A stretch of 11,620 nt of DNA, taken from Prolixibacteraceae bacterium. Its GTDB lineage: Bacteria > Bacteroidota > Bacteroidia > Bacteroidales > Prolixibacteraceae. Numbering within the stretch: the first letter of the stretch is position 1; the number at the start of each line of letters is the position of its first letter. Position numbers and translations under genes: made by a program. Positions 7,923 through 11,620 of the stretch are shown here, one piece after another. The DNA lies in assembly GCA_003516705.1 (NCBI GenBank), contig DPCJ01000118.1, positions 1 through 11,620 of the forward strand. Direction: 5' to 3'. Under the pieces are notes generated by a model, which was not told where the DNA came from, made no database searches, and saw nothing but the letters and a program-made list of their open reading frames with translations.

Positions 7923-9798
7923 CGCTGAAACTTCCTGCATGAAGTTTAATCCAATACATCCCTGCCGGTAATGCTGATGTATCAATTTTGAGCTGATTGG
8001 TTCCCTGTGGATAATAACCATCAGCAAGATTTACAATTCGTTGTCCGTTTAAATTATACATATCGATAGCTACCTGGCAGCTTTCCGGCATACTGAATTC
8101 AAGATTGAGATGTTTATTTGCCGGATTCGGATACAGCTTTAGTTCGCTTTTTTCATTATGAACATCTGAGTTGCCGGTTGGAGCAGCTTTTAAAACCAAA
8201 GCATTCACCGAAAGCGGTTCGAGTTGTACTGAAATATGGAATTGTGGCAGATCTATAAACTTTTGTTTTAAGGCATTCTGGCTGTGTGAAACAAATGTTT
8301 CATTCGCAGGTAATTTTGAAAGTGAGTAGAGTTTTGGTTGTTCGTTTTTAATATTGAAGTTTTGAATGTCAACCTCGATGTTTTTTGTTTCGGTCAAATG
8401 TCTGTTGATTAGAAAAATGGTAATCGAATCGGAGTTAGTGTTGATGGTAGGGTAGGCTGAAACATAAGTTTCATCGGATGAGGTTGCATTCACAAAATTT
8501 GTATGGCGGAAGCGGCTAAACAGATGCAATGTTTCCCACATTCCCACATTCCAGCTCCAAGGTGTAAAAATTTCGACATCATTTTTCATAAACTCACCCA
8601 TTGTAGAGGCATACCACGATGCATAAACATTTGGGTCAGAGGTTGCCAATCCAGTTTCGGTAACCCCAAACTTCACTCCATGATTCTCTCCTTTGTATTT
8701 TTTCAACCAATCAGAACATCGGCCGAGGATGTATTCTTTGTTCTGGCTGTTGTCCCAACCTCCGTTAACTGTTTTTACTCCGTTGGCTTCAGGATATACA
8801 TAACTTCTGTCGAAAAACACCCGGTGATATTGAACAAGTTTGGCAGCTTCGTTTGATGAAGGGTAATAGTGAATATCAAGCACATCGAGTAACCGGATTC
8901 CTGTAGCAGATTCTTCTTCAGCTATACGGAGAATAAAATACTCGAGCCAGCAGTATTTTCTACCTTTATAAACAATTCCATCACTGCCCCAGCGATACCA
9001 TTGCCATTCGTTGGCCGGTACTGGTCCTACGAGTTTTATCCCGGGGAATTTTGCCCGAGCGGCTTTTGCAACTTTGAAATACAATTGCATAAAATCTTCA
9101 GCCGGTAGTTGCGTTTTCATCACATCGTCGTGTGTCCCCGACCAAATTTCCGGTTCGTTATCCATATTCCAGTAGCGGTAAAAAGTTGTATCATATCCAA
9201 GTCCGCCAAAACCAAACCATTTGTCGATTATTGCAACTGTTGAATCTGCAGGCCATTGGGTTAAGTAAAGGTCAGTATTTCCTTCAACAAGAGCTTTACT
9301 GCCTCCTGCCGGATTTACAACACCTCCGCCAGCCAGATTCTGATGAACGCCTTCCCACCATTTCGATTGATTATAGTTCCAGTCGGGAAAATTATTCTGG
9401 TTATTTGAAGCAACTTTTCCTAACAACTGAAACGACCACATGCCTTGCACACCAGGCATTTTGTCAGTCAGGTTTTTTGCAGCTGCATCCCAGTTATTTG
9501 CATAAACATTATTGTACCAGTCGGGGTGACTCGAAATTTTTAGTCTCCAGTTGTATTTTGTACTGTTGTTGCCACCTCCTTGTCGTACTAATCTTACTCC
9601 CGCCTCATTAGCTTTTGTAATGTCAGCAGTTGTGCCGTTGTTCAGAAAGGTACTGGGAAGTACATTATTTTTGCCAAAAATATATGGTGAAAATGGTTGT
9701 TTAGCTGAATTGGCATCCAAAGTTATTTTAACAGTTTGTGAAATGGAGAAACTGCAAAAGGATGCAATTATCAGCATTGTGAGAAGTATCTTGTTCAT
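7894..9798 (-). CDS. GH44 endo-beta-1,4-glucanase/xyloglucanase with T9SS tail
   Basis: Secreted endo-glycanase; characterised GH44 enzymes cut CMC, xyloglucan and sometimes mannan or xylan. The 634-aa protein has a signal peptide (1-20, ending SFSIS), then a GH44 catalytic module over about 21-540: a TIM barrel packed against a beta-sandwich made from the N-terminal strand and residues about 430-540. Seen motifs are SPYIFGKNN (37-45), VRLVRQGGGN (68-77), YWNMDNEPEIWSGTHDD (209-225) with acid/base E215, LDIHYYP (307-313), and VTETG (379-383) with nucleophile E381. The 166-residue spacing of the two Glu is near that of CelJ-type GH44. FTPWSWNVGMWETLHLF at 411-427 closes the barrel. Residues about 552-634 are a T9SS type A sorting domain (LKLYPNPANKHLNLEF ... 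LPAGMYWIKL ... TTKIIINH). It is the first gene of the operon, with an A-rich leader and a TAnnTTTG-type promoter about 67 bp upstream. Exact substrate preference cannot be told from sequence. Confidence 0.88.
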   Translation of the reverse strand: MNKILLTMLIIASFCSFSISQTVKITLDANSAKQPFSPYIFGKNNVLPSTFLNNGTTADITKANEAGVRLVRQGGGNNSTKYNWRLKISSHPDWYNNVYANNWDAAAKNLTDKMPGVQGMWSFQLLGKVASNNQNNFPDWNYNQSKWWEGVHQNLAGGGVVNPAGGSKALVEGNTDLYLTQWPADSTVAIIDKWFGFGGLGYDTTFYRYWNMDNEPEIWSGTHDDVMKTQLPAEDFMQLYFKVAKAARAKFPGIKLVGPVPANEWQWYRWGSDGIVYKGRKYCWLEYFILRIAEEESATGIRLLDVLDIHYYPSSNEAAKLVQYHRVFFDRSYVYPEANGVKTVNGGWDNSQNKEYILGRCSDWLKKYKGENHGVKFGVTETGLATSDPNVYASWYASTMGEFMKNDVEIFTPWSWNVGMWETLHLFSRFRHTNFVNATSSDETYVSAYPTINTNSDSITIFLINRHLTETKNIEVDIQNFNIKNEQPKLYSLSKLPANETFVSHSQNALKQKFIDLPQFHISVQLEPLSVNALVLKAAPTGNSDVHNEKSELKLYPNPANKHLNLEFSMPESCQVAIDMYNLNGQRIVNLADGYYPQGTNQLKIDTSALPAGMYWIKLHAGSFSETTKIIINH

Positions 9799-9864
9799 TG
9801 ATTTTTGTTTTTGCCTGTTAGTTTTATCTGGTAAAATTTGTTACTGAATGAATTTTGGCGGATC

Positions 9865-9895
9865 CAAATTTATTCCTTGATATCCCTCTTGAAAA
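9865..9895 (-). promoter_or_regulatory. Candidate Bacteroidota-type promoter of the GH44-GH5-GH26 operon
   Basis: Read on the minus strand, TAAATTTG (9872-9865) matches the Bacteroidota -7 consensus TAnnTTTG exactly. A TTTTC (9895-9891), 18 nt upstream, is a poor match to the -33 TTTG element. Transcription would start near 9858 and give a leader of about 60 nt. The -7 match is seen directly; use as a promoter is inferred. Confidence 0.42.
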
Positions 9896-9898
9896 CTC

Positions 9899-9921
9899 AT
9901 TTTCACCTGTCTGGCGAAAAT
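9899..9921. promoter_or_regulatory. 23-bp imperfect palindrome, possible operator
   Basis: ATTTTCACC (9899-9907) and GGCGAAAAT (9913-9921) are inverted copies with one mismatch, separated by TGTCT. No T-run follows on either strand, so it is not a terminator. It sits just upstream of the candidate -33 element of the hydrolase operon, roughly -40 to -62 from the predicted start, where an activator would bind. No regulator gene is in the window, so the binding protein is unknown. Confidence 0.35.
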
Positions 9922-10035
9922 AGTAAATTTCATTGTGTAGATTAATACGGTAAATATCACGATTTAAGCATTATATACCACTTATCAGACAATTGGTTTG
10001 CGGAAAGGGTTGATTTGAATATAGCTGTCTGGAAT

Positions 10036-10068
10036 AAAAAAAAAGGCTTGCCGTGAAGCAAGCCTTTT
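10036..10068 (-). terminator. Intrinsic terminator of the repeat-protein gene
   Basis: AAAAGGCTTGC (10041-10051) and GCAAGCCTTTT (10058-10068) form a perfect 11-bp stem with a 6-nt loop. On the minus strand it is followed by a run of nine T (plus-strand A at 10036-10044, overlapping the stem base). It begins 19 nt past the stop of the repeat protein and separates that gene from the GH44 operon. The remaining bases between 9799 and 10087 hold no credible gene. Confidence 0.92.
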
Positions 10069-10087
10069 AATATATGTTACAGCATTC

Positions 10088-11620
10088 TTACTGTTTAATA
10101 GCTTTAAAGCGACTAACAAATTTGTTGTTGTCGCTGACAACAATCATATAAATTCCGTTTGGCTGACTTCTCAGTGAAATACGTTCAACACTGTTTTGAA
10201 CATTAATATCACGAATAGTTGCACCAACAGAGTTGTACACCTGGATACGGTTACCAGCTTTTACACCGCTTATGTTGATAATATCGCTGGTTGGATTAGG
10301 ATACATTTCGATGCTATTATTCCCAATTTGTCCGGCTGATGTAAGCGTACCAAAAGTATAGTAATTGGTTATTTTACCATCAACAGATGTTACCTTAACT
10401 TTATCGCCATTATCAATATCACCACTGTTCTTTTCATTTCCGTTTTTGTCGATAACAACAGCAGTTGCACCCATTGAAGCAGTGACTTTAGTAAGGAAAG
10501 AAGCAACTGTTTCGTCACCCGAAACACCGTCAACCTTATAGCTTACCTGATCAACAGTGTAAATGTTCGAAATAATGTAAGCCAGATAAGTGGTTGACTG
10601 GATGTATCTTTCAGCTAACATCGACAGGTAATATACTTTAGAAACATTCCCATTAGGCGAAGTAACCTGTACTTTGTCATCCACGGCAATATAACCATCC
10701 AATCTTTCCTGACCCATATTATTCAGCAGTTTAATTGAAGCACCGGCAGAAGCAACAAGATTTCCAAGGAAAGTGGCAACATCTGTTCCTCTGGGTACAA
10801 ATTCTATTAACAGGTCTTTCTGGGCAACACTGTAAATATCAGAAGTTATAAAAGCATCGTTTTCTGTTGCTGTTGGAATCAGCTGATAAATAATCTGAGT
10901 TACACCGTTTTCTGCAGTTACACTAAGATAGGTGTTGCTGTTTACAGTAACGTTTACATAGGTAGTATCAAAGTTTAAGGTTATCAGTGGAACATAAGCA
11001 CCTTTACCATCGATAATATCTAATGTTGCACCAGCCGGAATCTGAATGTTAGCCATAATGGTTCTGAGTGTTGTACCATAATCAAAGCCTTTTACATTCC
11101 CAATTCCTGCTTCAACCTCTTCAGTTCCGCTTTTCGGTTGCTGGTCAATGCTTACAGTATATCTAGATGAAGTGATAACTGCATTTGAACTTAATCCATC
11201 AGGAGAAACGGTCAGAATGTATTTTGTAATATTTGTGCTGTCAGCTGACATTACAACCAACGTATCAGTATTACTTAATGCAGAGGCACCTTCAACGATT
11301 CCGGCAGCACCTTTAATTGTCAATACTTGCTTTTCATTGGCTTTAATAATATTGCCAAGGAATGTAGCAGCAGTGGTTCCAGTGGTGATACCTTTAATCG
11401 ATTCATTCCATTTGTAACCCTCGCTAACTTTATAAACAACTGAAGAAATTGTTGATTTATAATCTGTTACAGCATACATGTAGTGTTTTCCCAGGTCTTT
11501 GGTATCATTTAAGATATTGTTTGGCCATCCGGTGCCATTGCGTTCCCAATAAGCAGGGTCATAACGTAACCATTCGGTATCAGCTTCATTGGTTCCAAAA
11601 GATCCTTTATATGCATCTTT
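10088..11620 (-). CDS. Repeat-containing secreted surface protein with T9SS tail (5' end outside window)
   Basis: Only the last 510 codons are in view. The frame stays open to the right edge, and the ATG at 11479 is merely an internal Met, so the start lies beyond the window. The first visible 47 residues are aromatic-rich (DTEWLRYDPAYWERNGTGWP at about 14-33) and not recognised. After that come four tandem modules of roughly 80-100 residues, each opening with an I-x-S-x-x-Y-x-V strand and continuing with a GTT-x-x-FL...A-GA...D-x-G...D-x-V-x-V-x-S-x-x-G-x-x-x-x-YY pattern, which suggests small beta-sandwich domains. The last 76 residues are a T9SS type A sorting domain (IEMYPNPTSDIINISGV ... 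QPNGIYMIVVS ... RFKAIKQ). The modules carry no visible catalytic residues, so a stalk, adhesin or spacer role is plausible, perhaps with an N-terminal enzyme or binding domain outside the window. Function is unknown. The strong terminator downstream makes it its own transcription unit. Confidence 0.85.
   Translation of the reverse strand, partial: KDAYKGSFGTNEADTEWLRYDPAYWERNGTGWPNNILNDTKDLGKHYMYAVTDYKSTISSVVYKVSEGYKWNESIKGITTGTTAATFLGNIIKANEKQVLTIKGAAGIVEGASALSNTDTLVVMSADSTNITKYILTVSPDGLSSNAVITSSRYTVSIDQQPKSGTEEVEAGIGNVKGFDYGTTLRTIMANIQIPAGATLDIIDGKGAYVPLITLNFDTTYVNVTVNSNTYLSVTAENGVTQIIYQLIPTATENDAFITSDIYSVAQKDLLIEFVPRGTDVATFLGNLVASAGASIKLLNNMGQERLDGYIAVDDKVQVTSPNGNVSKVYYLSMLAERYIQSTTYLAYIISNIYTVDQVSYKVDGVSGDETVASFLTKVTASMGATAVVIDKNGNEKNSGDIDNGDKVKVTSVDGKITNYYTFGTLTSAGQIGNNSIEMYPNPTSDIINISGVKAGNRIQVYNSVGATIRDINVQNSVERISLRSQPNGIYMIVVSDNNKFVSRFKAIKQ
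10352..11458 (-). repeat. Four tandem protein modules within the surface protein
   Basis: Approximate module positions are 11210-11458, 10880-11179, 10619-10852 and 10352-10579. Each starts with a related strand (SSVVYKVS, TSSRYTVS, TSDIYSVA, ISNIYTVD). Three share AATFLGN, VATFLGN or VASFLTK; the second has the looser LRTIMAN. Modules 3 and 4 are the closest pair: DDKVQVTSPNGNVSKVYY against GDKVKVTSVDGKITNYYT. Some similarity remains at DNA level around the FLGN codons, as expected from duplication. Confidence 0.75.

Noticed and set aside
9132..9847. Plus-strand open frames opposite the start of the GH44 gene
   Set aside because: They mirror the GH44 coding sequence; composition is Leu/Ser/Cys-rich with no domain, typical of antisense frames.
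9907..10032. CTGTCTGG repeated at 9907-9914 and 10025-10032 as paired regulator sites
   Set aside because: An 8-bp match within about 250 bp is likely by chance, and the second copy abuts the neighbouring terminator.

Overview
The window looks like chromosomal DNA from an AT-rich Bacteroidota bacterium that breaks down polysaccharides. The evidence is a SusC/SusD outer-membrane glycan uptake pair, three secreted proteins ending in type IX secretion (T9SS) type A sorting domains, a Bacteroidota-type promoter motif, and A-rich leaders instead of strong Shine-Dalgarno sites. The style fits environmental Bacteroidota such as Marinilabiliales/Prolixibacteraceae, but the genus cannot be named from the sequence.

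Layout. Positions 51-5098 (+) hold a susC-like TonB-dependent transporter and a susD-like lipoprotein, about 20 bp apart and ending in a strong intrinsic terminator at 5124-5157. Facing them on the minus strand is a compact three-gene operon read from 9798 down to 5258: a GH44 endo-glycanase with a T9SS tail, a GH5 subfamily 2-like endo-beta-1,4-glucanase without a tail, and a GH26 beta-mannanase with an N-terminal CBM35-like domain and a T9SS tail. Gene gaps are 14 and 33 bp. Upstream of this operon is a 289-bp non-coding stretch with a candidate promoter and a 23-bp imperfect palindrome. Further right, also on the minus strand, lies the 3' part of a large surface protein of about 95-residue repeats with a T9SS tail (10088 to beyond the right edge). 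It is closed by its own strong terminator, so it is a separate transcription unit from the GH44 operon.

Inferred working. The GH44, GH5 and GH26 enzymes are all endo-acting on beta-1,4-linked gluco- or manno-backbones, which points to glucomannan, galactoglucomannan or mixed cellulose/hemicellulose. T9SS would place GH44 and GH26 outside the cell, and SusC/SusD would bind and import the oligosaccharides. GH5 has only a signal peptide and could act in the periplasm. No exo-glycosidase, sugar transporter or regulator is in the window, so any full utilisation locus must extend beyond it. The link between the SusCD pair and the convergent hydrolase operon rests on proximity only. I found no tRNA, rRNA, CRISPR array, insertion sequence or phage gene.
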